A stretch of DNA of 64,000 bases from Enterovibrio norvegicus DSM 15893 (GCF_900115495.1 NZ_FOWR01000012.1:79227-143226), one strand, 5' to 3'; positions 20,002 to 29,494 are shown, counted from the stretch's first letter. Made by a program: numbers and translations. Notes: generated from the sequence alone by a model not told the origin.

Positions 20002-20943
20002 ATGAGCCAAGAATCCAACAACACCTCTTATTTGCCAACATTTGAATGGGCATTCCTACACCCTCGTTACTGGGGTACTTGGTTAGGGATGTTCCTTGTC
20101 GCCATCCTCGCGTTTGTCCCTTTCCGTCTGCGTGATAAATTCGCTGAGTTTCTCGCTAAACGATTGGTTAAAATGAACAACCGCGCGAAAAAGCGTGCCG
20201 TCGTCAACCTTCAAGAATGTTTTCCTGAGAAAACAGAAGAAGAGCGTTTCGCTATTCTTCAACAAAGTTATATTAATGCAGGATGCGTGATGCTTGGCTT
20301 TGCTACCATCATGATGCGCAGCAAACGCTACTTAGAAAAACGTACGCTGTTTCGCAACGAAGAGATCCTCACGGAACTCGTTGAAAATGGGGAGAAGGTC
20401 ATTTTACTCGTGCCTCATAGCTGGGCGATTGACTACCCTGCCGTGCAACTTGCATCGCGTGGCCTACCTGTTGCCGCCATGGTGAAAAAACAAAAAAACC
20501 GTGTGGTCGACTGGCTGATGAACGTTCAACGTTTAAAATATGGCGGTCGTACGCACGAGCGCGCTGATGGCGTGAAACCATTCATCAAATCCGTACGTGA
20601 AGGTTTTCTCGGCTATTACTTGCCAGATGAAGACCACGGTCCTGAATACAGTGTGTTCGTGCCACTTTTCGGTACGCAAAAAGCCACGCTCTCTGGCCTC
20701 GGTAAACTGGCAAAACTCAGCCGAGCGAAAATCGTCCCGTTAATGCCTGTGTACAACCGCGAAACCGGTAACTTTGAAGTTATCGTGCAACCGCCACTTG
20801 CACCGTTCCCTACAGGTAGCGAAGAAGCTGACGCGCGCATGATGAATGAACGCATTGAACAATTTTTAGAATCTGACCCCGGCCAGTATATGTGGATCAT
20901 GAATCTGCTTAGATCACGACCGGATGGTAGTCAGTTGTATTAA
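20002..20943 (+). CDS. lpxM: Late lipid A acyltransferase (LpxM/MsbB type)
   Basis: Inner-membrane transferase that adds a secondary acyl chain to Kdo-lipid A. It has 313 residues. The N-terminal membrane helix is at about 27-42. The HX4D catalytic motif is H139-SWAI-D144, followed by the family blocks VKKQKNRVVDWLMNVQR and GYYLPDEDHGPEYSVFVPLFG. The N-terminal TFEWAFLHPRYWGTWLG is typical of LpxM rather than LpxL. In Vibrio cholerae a related enzyme (LpxN) transfers a hydroxylated chain, so acyl specificity cannot be decided here. It starts a probable operon with the hexapeptide gene and waaF. Confidence 0.88.
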   Translation: MSQESNNTSYLPTFEWAFLHPRYWGTWLGMFLVAILAFVPFRLRDKFAEFLAKRLVKMNNRAKKRAVVNLQECFPEKTEEERFAILQQSYINAGCVMLGFATIMMRSKRYLEKRTLFRNEEILTELVENGEKVILLVPHSWAIDYPAVQLASRGLPVAAMVKKQKNRVVDWLMNVQRLKYGGRTHERADGVKPFIKSVREGFLGYYLPDEDHGPEYSVFVPLFGTQKATLSGLGKLAKLSRAKIVPLMPVYNRETGNFEVIVQPPLAPFPTGSEEADARMMNERIEQFLESDPGQYMWIMNLLRSRPDGSQLY

Positions 20944-20956
20944 GAGGTCACTAATC

Positions 20957-21538
20957 GTGAATACATCCCCACAAGGTGGCCTATTTCATCGCCTTCTTTT
21001 CACTCTTCGCAACAAAGTGAAAGTTCAAAGCGGCAACGTCATTAATCTTGCTTCATCAACACGTATCCGACAGTGCCATATTTCAATAAAAGGCACAGGC
21101 AACACGCTGACGATTGAAGACGGTGCAAACCTAAAAGGTGTGCATATCGAGGTCAATGGCAATAACTGCTCCCTTACTATCGGCAAATACTCAGTGATTG
21201 GAGAAGGTTGTTACCTCTCTGCGCGTGAAAACGGAACAACACTTTCTATCGGTGAAAACTGTATGTTCTCGCGTAACGTTAAAGTGATGACAAGCGATGG
21301 GCATGACATTCTCTGCGCTAACAAACGTATCAACCCAGCAAAGAGCATAGTGATAGGCAAACGCGTGTGGTTGGCTGATGGCACCACTGTCCTCAAGGGC
21401 AGCAATATTGGTGAGCATTCAATTGTCGGCATCAATACGGTGGTAACTCATGATGTTCCCGCAAATAGCATCGCTGCAGGTAACCCTGCGAAAATCATTA
21501 AATCCGACATTTGTTGGGATGAAAAGTTAACCTACTAA
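20957..21538 (+). CDS. Hexapeptide-repeat (LbH) acyltransferase, probable O-acetyltransferase
   Basis: 193 residues from a GTG at 20957 that has AAGAGG at a proper distance; an ATG at 20924 would overlap lpxM by 20 bases and lacks a site. The body is a left-handed beta helix (TLTIEDGANLKGVHIEV, SLTIGKYSVIGEGCYL). The catalytic-type segment is MTSDGHDI, followed by IGKRVWLADGTTVLKGSNIG and the end NSIAAGNPAKII, all typical of maltose/CapG/WbbJ-like acetyltransferases. It lies between lpxM and waaF, so it likely decorates an LPS core sugar. The acceptor is unknown. Confidence 0.82.
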   Translation: MNTSPQGGLFHRLLFTLRNKVKVQSGNVINLASSTRIRQCHISIKGTGNTLTIEDGANLKGVHIEVNGNNCSLTIGKYSVIGEGCYLSARENGTTLSIGENCMFSRNVKVMTSDGHDILCANKRINPAKSIVIGKRVWLADGTTVLKGSNIGEHSIVGINTVVTHDVPANSIAAGNPAKIIKSDICWDEKLTY

Positions 21539-21540
21539 CC

Positions 21541-22590
21541 ATGAAAATACTCGTAATTGGCCCTTCTTGGGTAGGCGACATGGTCATGTCCCAAAGTCTT
21601 TATAAGCGCTTAAAATACCATCATCCCGACGCATTAATTGATGTGCTCGCTCCTGCGTGGTGTAAACCCATCCTCGAGCGTATGCCAGAGGTTCGACGTG
21701 CTATTGAAATGCCAGTCGGGCATGGCCAGTTTAGCCTTTCAGAACGTTGGGACTTAGGTAAGTCCTTGCGAGAAGAACAATATGACCACGCCTACGTTCT
21801 GCCAAACTCCGCCAAATCAGCACTGATCCCGCTGTTTGCCAAAGTGCCTTATCGCACTGGCTGGAAGGGGGAGATGCGTTACGGCTTGTTGAATGATCTG
21901 CGCCCAGACCGCAGAGTCTTCCAATTTATGGTAGAACGTTATGTTGCACTTGCCCACAACAAAGACACTATGTTGTCTGAAGCGATGATTGATGACATTC
22001 CTCATCCATCGCTAAATGTCGATGAAACCAACCAACTCTCTTGCCTAAAACGCTTTAATATTTCAAAAAACTTACCGATTGTTGGCTTGTGTCCCGGCGC
22101 AGAGTTTGGTCCAGCAAAACGCTGGCCTGAGCAACACTACGCTTACGTGGCAAAGCAGTTGATCACGGAAGGTAATCAGGTTTGTCTTTTTGGTGGCCCT
22201 AAAGATAAATCAGTGACTGAAGGTATTGTTAACGCTCTTTCTGAACAGCAAAGAGCGATGTGTTTCAACTTGGCAGGAGAAACGTCTTTGGTCGATGCGG
22301 TAGATCTGCTTGCGGCTTGTCACACGGTGTTCTCCAACGACTCAGGACTGATGCATGTCGCAGCTGCCGTTAACGCAAATATTGTTGCGATTTATGGCTC
22401 AAGCTCTCCTAAATATACGCCACCACTTTCAACTAAAGTGCGGATCGTTAACACCGACATAAATTGTCGTCCTTGTTTTAAACGAGAATGTCCTCTCGGA
22501 CACTTAGACTGCTTGAACAAGTTATCACCGCAGCAAGTCCTTAGCTCCTATTACGACTTAACTTCGACGCTTTCAGTGGAAAAACAATGA
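21541..22590 (+). CDS. waaF: ADP-heptose:LPS heptosyltransferase II
   Basis: GT9 enzyme that adds the second heptose to the inner core. It has 349 residues. The N-terminus ILVIGPSWVGDMVMSQSLYK is the WaaF signature. The acceptor-side motif is AYVLPNSAKSALIPLFAKV. The ADP-heptose site contains GLCPGAEFGPAKRWP and the C-terminal FSNDSGLMHVAAAVN. It starts two bases after the acyltransferase stop and overlaps the next GT9 gene by four bases, so the genes are translationally coupled. Confidence 0.96.
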   Translation: MKILVIGPSWVGDMVMSQSLYKRLKYHHPDALIDVLAPAWCKPILERMPEVRRAIEMPVGHGQFSLSERWDLGKSLREEQYDHAYVLPNSAKSALIPLFAKVPYRTGWKGEMRYGLLNDLRPDRRVFQFMVERYVALAHNKDTMLSEAMIDDIPHPSLNVDETNQLSCLKRFNISKNLPIVGLCPGAEFGPAKRWPEQHYAYVAKQLITEGNQVCLFGGPKDKSVTEGIVNALSEQQRAMCFNLAGETSLVDAVDLLAACHTVFSNDSGLMHVAAAVNANIVAIYGSSSPKYTPPLSTKVRIVNTDINCRPCFKRECPLGHLDCLNKLSPQQVLSSYYDLTSTLSVEKQ

Positions 22591-23639
22591 AATTTAATCA
22601 GCCTAAGATTTCATCAAAATACGCATGTTTTGAAAAAGGTGCCTACGCATCCAAATCCGCAAAGCATTACCTAAATAACGATTTTGACCCAACAAAAGTC
22701 AAGAAAATTGCGGTTATCCGACATGCGGCCTTAGGTGATCAAGTCATCACTCGACCGTTTTTGATCGAAGCGCGCAAGTTTTTCCCCAATGCGGAAATTA
22801 CGTTAGTCGCTCTTTCTACTTATCAATACGGAATGCCTTCCGATCTTACAGATCGCACGGTGGTACTTCATGGTAGAGATCGAAAAGGGGAAGTGTCATT
22901 CAGCGATAAGATGAATAACTTTCGTGAAGTTGGCGATCAGGACATCATTTTTGATTTAGCGGGCACCAATCGCTCTTACTGGGTAAACCTTCTTAACAAA
23001 GCTAAATTGAAAATCGGATTCCCTTATAAGTCTTGGCTGAAAGGCACGCTGTACAATGCAGCAGTATTTCGGTCTGATCTCCAACCAGAAATCGAAACGA
23101 TGCTAGATATGCTGCGCTTGCTGGGGCACATTCCGGCACAACGCCTCGACTTTGGCTATCCAGATCACGAGGAACTTGTCTGTTCAGAAAATCCTTACTT
23201 CGTGTACTTTAATGGCGCATCGCAACCAAGAAAGGTATTAAAGAACGACCAAGTTATTGCGTTAATGGAATTGGCAGTGAAAACCTTTCCTGAGGTTAAA
23301 CATGTTTTCCTTGAAGGCGTGAATGAGTCTGAAAAGGGTGACTTTTTGTCACACCTAACGTCCTACGATAACTTTGCTATTCAACCCTGCATGCCTTTAA
23401 AAGAATTACTCACGTTCTGCGCAAAAGCCCAGTTGGTCGTAGCACCAGATACTGGCGTAAGAAACGTGGCAATTTCAACCCACACACCCACCGTTGGTAT
23501 TTTCTATGCCACGGTTCCATTCCGATATACACCAAGATATGAGCCTATTCACCATATCGTCATGAATGCGTCCTGCGCCATTCCTACCAATGAGCAAATA
23601 GTTCATACTATTTCAAACGCATATACCACAGAAAAATAA
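22587..23639 (+). CDS. GT9 family glycosyltransferase (heptosyltransferase-like)
   Basis: 350 residues, overlapping waaF by four bases (ATGA). It has a GT9 architecture: N-terminal domain KKIAVIRHAALGDQVITRPF, C-terminal nucleotide-sugar domain with VVAPDTGVRNVAISTHTPT. A 38-residue N-terminal extension precedes the fold. Similarity in layout to WaaF/WaaQ suggests a third heptose or another core sugar donor, but the residues alone do not tell the donor. It ends the tightly coupled part of the cluster; an 82-base gap follows. Confidence 0.85.
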   Translation: MKFNQPKISSKYACFEKGAYASKSAKHYLNNDFDPTKVKKIAVIRHAALGDQVITRPFLIEARKFFPNAEITLVALSTYQYGMPSDLTDRTVVLHGRDRKGEVSFSDKMNNFREVGDQDIIFDLAGTNRSYWVNLLNKAKLKIGFPYKSWLKGTLYNAAVFRSDLQPEIETMLDMLRLLGHIPAQRLDFGYPDHEELVCSENPYFVYFNGASQPRKVLKNDQVIALMELAVKTFPEVKHVFLEGVNESEKGDFLSHLTSYDNFAIQPCMPLKELLTFCAKAQLVVAPDTGVRNVAISTHTPTVGIFYATVPFRYTPRYEPIHHIVMNASCAIPTNEQIVHTISNAYTTEK

Positions 23640-23721
23640 TGTGATGAACAAAAGTGAGGCCGTTTGGCATTACTTTCACTTAGCGCTATTTCTGTAGTGA
23701 GTTAACTTACGGATAAATCGA

Positions 23722-24606
23722 ATGATTTTAACACTTCTTACTTTTGGTGACCGATTAGAAAATCACTATCAGGCTTCTTTTGCCATTCTCACTTATTTGA
23801 AAAGTGACCTCATTTCTAAGGTTTGTGTTGTTACCGATCGCCCAAAATATTACGAGTATTTTGGTGATCGTGTTGACGTCATCGACATTGATCAAAACAT
23901 CATGAACGAATGGCGTGGAAAGGATGATTTCTTTTGGCGCATCAAAATGAAAGCCATCGAAGCTGCTACGTTACATAACCCAGAACAAGACATCCTTTAT
24001 GTTGACTCAGACACCTTCTATGTTCGGGATATGGAAATTATCTCTAAAGGCTTAAGTCAAGGTAAGTCCTTCATGCATGAAAATGAAGGAAAGATTAGTG
24101 AGATGAGAAGCAAAACACCACGAAACATGTGGAAGTCTCTTCAAGGTAAATCCTTTTCCGGTGTGCTTATCAACGAAGATACCGAGATGTGGAATGCAGG
24201 TGTTATCGCACTTCATCGTGATCATGCTAAGCAAACAATTTCACTCGCCATCGATATCTGTGATGAGATCTGCAAAACAGATTGCCCTAGACGATTGGTT
24301 GAGCAATTTGCATTTTCAATTGCTCTAAAACATACCTCAACCTTAACAGCCGCAGAAAATCAAATTGGCCACTATTGGGGTAATAAGCCTCATTGGAACG
24401 CAAAAATTGTCGATTTCTTTATGTTTTCCTTACTTTCAGGATCTTGTGTTGAAGCTGACATTGATAGAATTAAAACAATAGACCTAGAATCTTCACCTAC
24501 GGTCTATAAAGAAAAAAGTACCAAAGGAAAAGTACAAAACATGCTTGATAAAGTGTTCCCACCTAAAGATGTTCAGTATTTTAAGGGCAGAAAAACAACA
24601 ATATAG
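23722..24606 (+). CDS. DXD-type glycosyltransferase (GT-A fold, GT8-like), AT-rich
   Basis: 294 residues. A nucleotide-sugar/metal motif DSD at 95-97 sits in ILYVDSDTFYV after a short Rossmann half. A second acidic stretch EMWNAGVIALHRDH resembles the acceptor loop of GT8-like enzymes. The C-terminus is lysine-rich (KEKSTKGKVQNMLDKVFPPKD), suiting peripheral membrane binding. Base use is clearly more AT-rich than in waaF or waaA, suggesting acquisition. Substrate unknown; a role in LPS outer-core assembly is inferred from position. Confidence 0.72.
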   Translation: MILTLLTFGDRLENHYQASFAILTYLKSDLISKVCVVTDRPKYYEYFGDRVDVIDIDQNIMNEWRGKDDFFWRIKMKAIEAATLHNPEQDILYVDSDTFYVRDMEIISKGLSQGKSFMHENEGKISEMRSKTPRNMWKSLQGKSFSGVLINEDTEMWNAGVIALHRDHAKQTISLAIDICDEICKTDCPRRLVEQFAFSIALKHTSTLTAAENQIGHYWGNKPHWNAKIVDFFMFSLLSGSCVEADIDRIKTIDLESSPTVYKEKSTKGKVQNMLDKVFPPKDVQYFKGRKTTI

Positions 24607-24661
24607 GTAACACTAAAAGGTGTGCTAATGGACCAAGCCACTTCAGTATCGTATAAGGTAA

Positions 24662-25618
24662 ATGATGACACTACCGACAATCTCTATCGTCTGTCCCTGC
24701 CACAATGAGCAGGAAGTCCTTCATGCTTTTACAGATAAAATCGTGGGTATTTTGTCTGAAAGCACATTTACCTACGAAATCCTTTTCGTGAATGACGGCA
24801 GCACTGACGACACGCTTGCCGTCATTCGCGATTTAGCATCAAACAATTCAAATATTCGCCTCATCAACCTTTCGCGCAATTTTGGTAAAGAAGCGGCGCT
24901 CACTGCTGGGTTAGACCTTGCTCAGGGTGAAGTTATTATTCCCATAGATGCCGACTTACAAGATCCACCTGAACTCATTCATGATTTTCTTCTTGAATGG
25001 CAGAAAGGCTACGACGTAGTTGTTGCTAAGCGTGTAGACAGAAGCAGCGACACACTGGCAAAAAAAATCACAGCAAATCTCTTCTATCGATTCCACAACA
25101 CCATTGCTGACGTCGAAATCCCTGACAATGTCGGCGACTTTCGCTTGATCACACGCCGTGTTGTCTCCGCTATCCAGTTACTGCCAGAAAATCAGCGATT
25201 CATGAAAGGAATATTTTCTTGGGTCGGGTTTAAAACGTCGGTTGTTGAGTATTCACGTCAACCACGCGCTGCGGGAGAAAGCAGCTTCAATGGGTGGCGT
25301 CTTTGGAATTTTGCCTTAGAAGGTATCACCAGCTTCAGCACCGCGCCGCTAAGAGTATGGCTATATCTTGGTTTTTTTGTTTCCGCAATATCGTTTCTCT
25401 TTGGCGCATCCATAATATTAAAAACCATGCTTTTTGGTGTTGATATACCAGGTTACGCATCGCTACTCATCATTGTTCTTTTTTTTGGTGGTATTCAATT
25501 GATAGGGTTAGGGGTCATGGGGGAATACATCGGAAGGCTATACATGGAATCAAAACGGCGCCCTGTTTACATCATCGAAGAAGACTCTGCTGATACAAAA
25601 AATGACGCAGGTGATTGA
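24662..25618 (+). CDS. Polyprenyl-phosphate glycosyltransferase (GT2, GtrB/DPM1-like)
   Basis: 318 residues. The GT2 domain has VCPCHNEQEVL, FVNDGSTDDT, the metal motif DAD (96-98) in IPIDADLQDPPEL and FRLITRRVVSAI. Two C-terminal membrane helices follow (about 231-257 and 263-290). This is the layout of GtrB/YfdH-like enzymes, which load glucose or another sugar on undecaprenyl phosphate on the cytoplasmic face. The ribosome-binding site AAGG lies just before the ATG. It overlaps the GtrA-like gene by four bases. Confidence 0.85.
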   Translation: MMTLPTISIVCPCHNEQEVLHAFTDKIVGILSESTFTYEILFVNDGSTDDTLAVIRDLASNNSNIRLINLSRNFGKEAALTAGLDLAQGEVIIPIDADLQDPPELIHDFLLEWQKGYDVVVAKRVDRSSDTLAKKITANLFYRFHNTIADVEIPDNVGDFRLITRRVVSAIQLLPENQRFMKGIFSWVGFKTSVVEYSRQPRAAGESSFNGWRLWNFALEGITSFSTAPLRVWLYLGFFVSAISFLFGASIILKTMLFGVDIPGYASLLIIVLFFGGIQLIGLGVMGEYIGRLYMESKRRPVYIIEEDSADTKNDAGD

Positions 25619-26019
25619 TGAAAGCCTTCATGCGTAAGATGCTAGAAAAGCGAATCGTCAGATTTGGGATAACAGGAGCACTCGCATCATTCACCCATAT
25701 TGTCATCGCTTTCACATGGCTTTACTTCCTAGATTCAAGCGTCTTTATCGCCAACATGTTTGGTTTTTCCTGCGCTTTTGGTTTGTCTTATCTCTTGCAA
25801 TCACACTTCGTGTTTCAGAGAAAATTGTCTATCGAAAATGCCAAACGATTCTTTGTAGTGCAATTTAGCGCACTCATGGTGTCACAACTTTTTAGTTCGC
25901 TCTTCCAAGAAGGCAATCACTATGCTCGCGTGCTGATCGTGGTCTTCATGATTCCTTTGGTCACATATCTTATTCATCGATGTTGGACCTACAAAGGCAG
26001 CAAAAACAAACAGCAGTAG
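25615..26019 (+). CDS. GtrA-like membrane protein (putative polyprenyl-sugar flippase)
   Basis: 134 residues with about four membrane helices. It begins with RFGITGALASFTHIVIAFTWL and has FANMFGFSCAFGLSYLLQSHFVF-like segments and a basic C-terminus (THRCWTYKG-type), all GtrA family marks. GtrA proteins are thought to flip the lipid-linked sugar made by GtrB. The start overlaps the GtrB-like stop, and the GT-C-like gene follows after 15 bases, giving the gtrA/B/C set but in B-A-C order. Confidence 0.82.
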   Translation: MMKAFMRKMLEKRIVRFGITGALASFTHIVIAFTWLYFLDSSVFIANMFGFSCAFGLSYLLQSHFVFQRKLSIENAKRFFVVQFSALMVSQLFSSLFQEGNHYARVLIVVFMIPLVTYLIHRCWTYKGSKNKQQ

Positions 26020-26034
26020 TGCAAAGGAAATACC

Positions 26035-27330
26035 ATGCATCTAATTGAGAAGCATGCTGTAGCAATCCGATGGCTAACAATCGGGCTCGGACTGTGTTTT
26101 GCGGTGATGTACGCCAATCAGCAAATACTGACTGGCGATCAAACGCAAATGCTCGAAAAAGGCTACCTTGGCGCCTATCACCAGACGTGGGCAGCATTTG
26201 GTAATGCTGCAAGTGCAGTTGGAAATGTGCCTGGCTCGTTGTCCGCTTTCGTGATTGGTGGCCCGCTTCTCATCTGGGATTCACCTTGGTCCCCCATGCT
26301 GTTTCTCATCCTTTTAAGACTCTGTTCTTTTTTACTTCTCGACGCTGTCATACAGAAAATATTTAGCCCGCCAGTTCGAATGCTCTTTGCCATTATCTAT
26401 TGGCTGAACCCTTGGCTTTTGTACGATAGCCTGCTCTACAACCCTTCCTATCTCTGCTTCTTCGCAGCCTTACACTTGTGGTCAGCGTTTAAGCTGAGAG
26501 AGCATGCCTCGTTCATCTATAGCTTCCTGCACATTCTCGCTATCGGCGGCGCGATGCAGTTTCACTACTCGTGGCCCATTCTTGCTGTTATTTCTTGCTA
26601 CTTGTTATATCGAAGAATGGCGCGTCCTTCTTGGTCTGGCGTTGCTGTGGCTAGCGTTGTCATTCTTGCTTCGCTCATTCCTTACTGTCTGGAATACATA
26701 AACAATGACAGCCTCAGCAGAGAAAGCGATCGCTACTTCGGTTATGGTGCCGTACATGTATACCCCGTACTTAAAGCGATATTCTATTGGCTAAGGTATG
26801 GCTCTACGCTTTTTTCCAACCGCTTAATTACTGACGTCAGTTTTGACTGGATAACGTCCATCAGTTGGTTAAAAATGATTTTCCAGTACTGTTGGCAAGC
26901 CTTGCTATTCATCATAGGGATGATCACTGTTGTTCTCTCCGTGAATGTGAATATGAGGGCATGGAAAACCATAAAGCCCGCGATCAAGCGAGGCTCACCC
27001 ATCGCTGATAATAAACAATGGATGCTACTTTATGCTGGCGCAGCAGTATTGGCGATCGTGATAAACGCCATGCTCTCACCGATTACTTTTTCTTATTGGC
27101 ATTTAATTCTCACGTTTCCCTTTGCGTTGTTTCCACTGCTCGTCGCGGCTGAAGCGTGGCAAGAAGAATTACCGAACCGTTTCATCAAAGGAATGGGGGT
27201 TATTACTGTTTTCTTCATTGCGGTCAATCTCGTCGCTGCACACGACAGTGATAAATATTCCTACAAGGTTGATTACGTTGAGCAAGTCACCCATTACCTT
27301 AACGAGAAAGGGTTGCAACGTGAGCAATAA
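26035..27330 (+). CDS. Multi-span membrane protein, probable GT-C glycosyltransferase
   Basis: 431 residues with roughly ten hydrophobic helices. Near the N-terminus a short periplasmic loop contains acidic GDQTQMLEKGYLGAY, and several aromatic loops follow (SPWSPMLF, YNPSYLCFF). This matches GT-C enzymes that use a lipid-linked sugar as donor in the periplasm, with the catalytic Asp in the first loop. I do not recognise a specific family member. Together with the preceding GtrB/GtrA-like genes it is best read as the variable GtrC-type component that fixes specificity. Confidence 0.65.
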   Translation: MHLIEKHAVAIRWLTIGLGLCFAVMYANQQILTGDQTQMLEKGYLGAYHQTWAAFGNAASAVGNVPGSLSAFVIGGPLLIWDSPWSPMLFLILLRLCSFLLLDAVIQKIFSPPVRMLFAIIYWLNPWLLYDSLLYNPSYLCFFAALHLWSAFKLREHASFIYSFLHILAIGGAMQFHYSWPILAVISCYLLYRRMARPSWSGVAVASVVILASLIPYCLEYINNDSLSRESDRYFGYGAVHVYPVLKAIFYWLRYGSTLFSNRLITDVSFDWITSISWLKMIFQYCWQALLFIIGMITVVLSVNVNMRAWKTIKPAIKRGSPIADNKQWMLLYAGAAVLAIVINAMLSPITFSYWHLILTFPFALFPLLVAAEAWQEELPNRFIKGMGVITVFFIAVNLVAAHDSDKYSYKVDYVEQVTHYLNEKGLQREQ

Positions 27331-27404
27331 GTCTCGAGGAAATGGACTCAATTTAGAGCCCTTTGTTGTAAACTGCCTCAAGGTTTTCCAAACAAGGTTT
27401 TCGT

Positions 27405-28673
27405 GTGCGCCTTCTCTATACGCTTTTACTTTTCATCGCAGCCCCTTTTCTTCTTCTGGGTCTTTATCGCGCCAAAGATGGAAAACCAAAGGTCGGCAAA
27501 CGTTGGGTTGAACACTTTGGTCGCACGCCGCGCCTGACATCCAACACCCAACCAATTTGGGTTCACGCCGTATCCGTCGGTGAAGTGATTGCCGCAAAAC
27601 CGATTATTCTGGCGCTTCGTAAGGCACACCCGAACGCTTCAATACTCGTCACCACCACAACGGCAACAGGGGCTGCGATTGCGAGCAAGCTTGGCGATGG
27701 CGTGGAACACAGGTACATGCCGATCGACTTTTCCTTTGCCGTGAATGGCTTTTTGAAGCGAATCAATCCTCAAGCCATGTTGATCATGGAAACTGAGCTT
27801 TGGCCAAATACCTTAACTGCGGTAAAAAAAGCAGGCATCCCGATCGTCGTCATGAATGCACGCTTATCGGAAAAGTCGATGCGCGGCTATCAGCGTGTGC
27901 AGCCGCTATTCGATCTGCTTTCAAAGAATATCGACCACATTCTTTGCCAATTTCAGGACGATGCCGATCGTTTCATTCAACTTGGCGTGAACTCGCAGAA
28001 CGTTTCTGTATCTGGCTCTGTGAAGTTTGATTTACCCGAATTTGATGAAACGAGCGATCCCGTTATCTCGCTTAAGCAAGCGATCAAACAACGCCCAGTG
28101 TGGGTAGCTGCAAGTACCCACCCTGGCGAAGACGAGATTTTACTCGACGCTCATCAAGCGCTATTGGCTGAACAGCCCGATGCATTAATGGTGCTGGTGC
28201 CACGCCACCCTGAACGTTTCGGCGATGTCGCTGCGCTCATTGAGCAAAAAGAGTTCTCACTGTCACGTCGTGGACAATCGCAACCGATTGATGACAATAC
28301 GCAGGTGTATTTAGGCGACACCATGGGTGAGATGATGACCTTACTTGCTGCATCCAAAGTGACGTTTATGGCGGGAAGTTTGATGGGTGAGAAGCTCGGT
28401 GGGCATAACCTGCTAGAGCCCGCCTCCCTTGGGAAGCCTCAAATCACAGGCCCAAGCTACTTTAATTTTCAGGTCATTGGCGATCAGTTGATTGAGGCGG
28501 GCGCTTGTGAGGTGCAAGAAGCGCCCTCAGACATTGCCAATGCGCTATTGGGTTTCATGAACAACCCAGAGAAATGCCAACAAGCAGGAGAAGCCGCGCT
28601 GAATGTGGTGGAGAGAAACCGTGGCGCAGTCGCTAAAACACTTGAAGCAATAGCACCTTGGATTGATGACTAA
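27405..28673 (+). CDS. waaA: 3-deoxy-D-manno-octulosonic acid (Kdo) transferase
   Basis: GT30 enzyme that adds Kdo to lipid IVA. It has 422 residues, beginning at a GTG with AAGG eight bases upstream. The N-terminal membrane anchor is at about 2-21. Catalytic Glu60 is in HAVSVGEVIAAKP. The sugar-nucleotide region has MAGSLMGEKLGGHNLLEPAS and GPSYFNFQ. The presence of a Kdo kinase gene next to it suggests a monofunctional enzyme that adds one Kdo, as in Haemophilus and Vibrio; this is inference from context. Confidence 0.95.
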   Translation: MRLLYTLLLFIAAPFLLLGLYRAKDGKPKVGKRWVEHFGRTPRLTSNTQPIWVHAVSVGEVIAAKPIILALRKAHPNASILVTTTTATGAAIASKLGDGVEHRYMPIDFSFAVNGFLKRINPQAMLIMETELWPNTLTAVKKAGIPIVVMNARLSEKSMRGYQRVQPLFDLLSKNIDHILCQFQDDADRFIQLGVNSQNVSVSGSVKFDLPEFDETSDPVISLKQAIKQRPVWVAASTHPGEDEILLDAHQALLAEQPDALMVLVPRHPERFGDVAALIEQKEFSLSRRGQSQPIDDNTQVYLGDTMGEMMTLLAASKVTFMAGSLMGEKLGGHNLLEPASLGKPQITGPSYFNFQVIGDQLIEAGACEVQEAPSDIANALLGFMNNPEKCQQAGEAALNVVERNRGAVAKTLEAIAPWIDD

Positions 28674-28709
28674 GCGGCGTCACTTGCTGGTTAAGGGGTA
28701 ACCTTGCGT

Positions 28710-29435
28710 TTATGTGCCTTGCTCTTGATGACCTTGTTCTTGATAGCCAAGCAACAAAGCATCCCAGTCTGATTCCTGCCACTGGATGTGTCGCTTATTC
28801 AGCTCTTTTCGAAATGAACGAAGCAAGCGACTGAGATTAGAGGCTTTCCAGCTCTCTCCCGCCTTTTTCCCACATTTATCGAAATCGATTAGCCAACACG
28901 TGCCTGTGGTATCAAGCAAAATATTGTGGATATTTAAATCTGTGTGGCACACCCCAGCATCATGCAGTTTTCTCACCATGACGCCAATCCGGTGGTAATG
29001 GGAAGCGTCGAGCGGAGCTTCCATCAAGATATCGACCAAATCTTTGGCATCATCGATTTTTTCCACCAGCAAATCCGCTTGGTAGGTCAGCCCATCTCGA
29101 ATCGCACGCGCTGCGATAGGACGCGGTACTGATATGCCCTTTTCACGCAGATAGGTGAGTAACTGAAACTCTTGTGCCGAGCGGGTGTTTCCCCACCCCG
29201 TGAACGCATAACTGTCACGAACCAATTTCCCGAACAAACCACCGCGGCGATAGTGACGAAGCGCAGCAGGCAACACCTCAGTTTGCACAAACCATGTCGT
29301 GCCACGCCCCGTTGCAGAGCCAATGATCGCGTCTTTCTGCTGCCAGAATTCAACATCAAAACATTGCGTAGGATCTTCACGTAACAATGACGCGTCAAAC
29401 CAAATACGGGTGTTGTTGTCGACTAACTGATCCAC
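28710..29435 (-). CDS. kdkA: 3-deoxy-D-manno-octulosonic acid kinase
   Basis: Phosphorylates the single Kdo residue at O-4 using ATP. It has 241 residues with a small eukaryotic-like kinase fold: catalytic loop HTDLNIHNIL with Asp166 and Asn171, metal site IDFDKCG with Asp184. The N-terminal region has GRGTTWFV and RHYRRGGLFGKLVRDSYAF, which are KdkA hallmarks. The last codons encode a short tandem repeat (YQEQGHQEQGT). It is convergent with waaA and divergent from a GT9 gene. Confidence 0.93.
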   Translation of the reverse strand: MDQLVDNNTRIWFDASLLREDPTQCFDVEFWQQKDAIIGSATGRGTTWFVQTEVLPAALRHYRRGGLFGKLVRDSYAFTGWGNTRSAQEFQLLTYLREKGISVPRPIAARAIRDGLTYQADLLVEKIDDAKDLVDILMEAPLDASHYHRIGVMVRKLHDAGVCHTDLNIHNILLDTTGTCWLIDFDKCGKKAGESWKASNLSRLLRSFRKELNKRHIQWQESDWDALLLGYQEQGHQEQGT

Positions 29436-29494
29436 GCAAGCTCCTTCAAATATGTCTTATCTTCTCAGTATCTCAAGCATTACTGACAGATACG

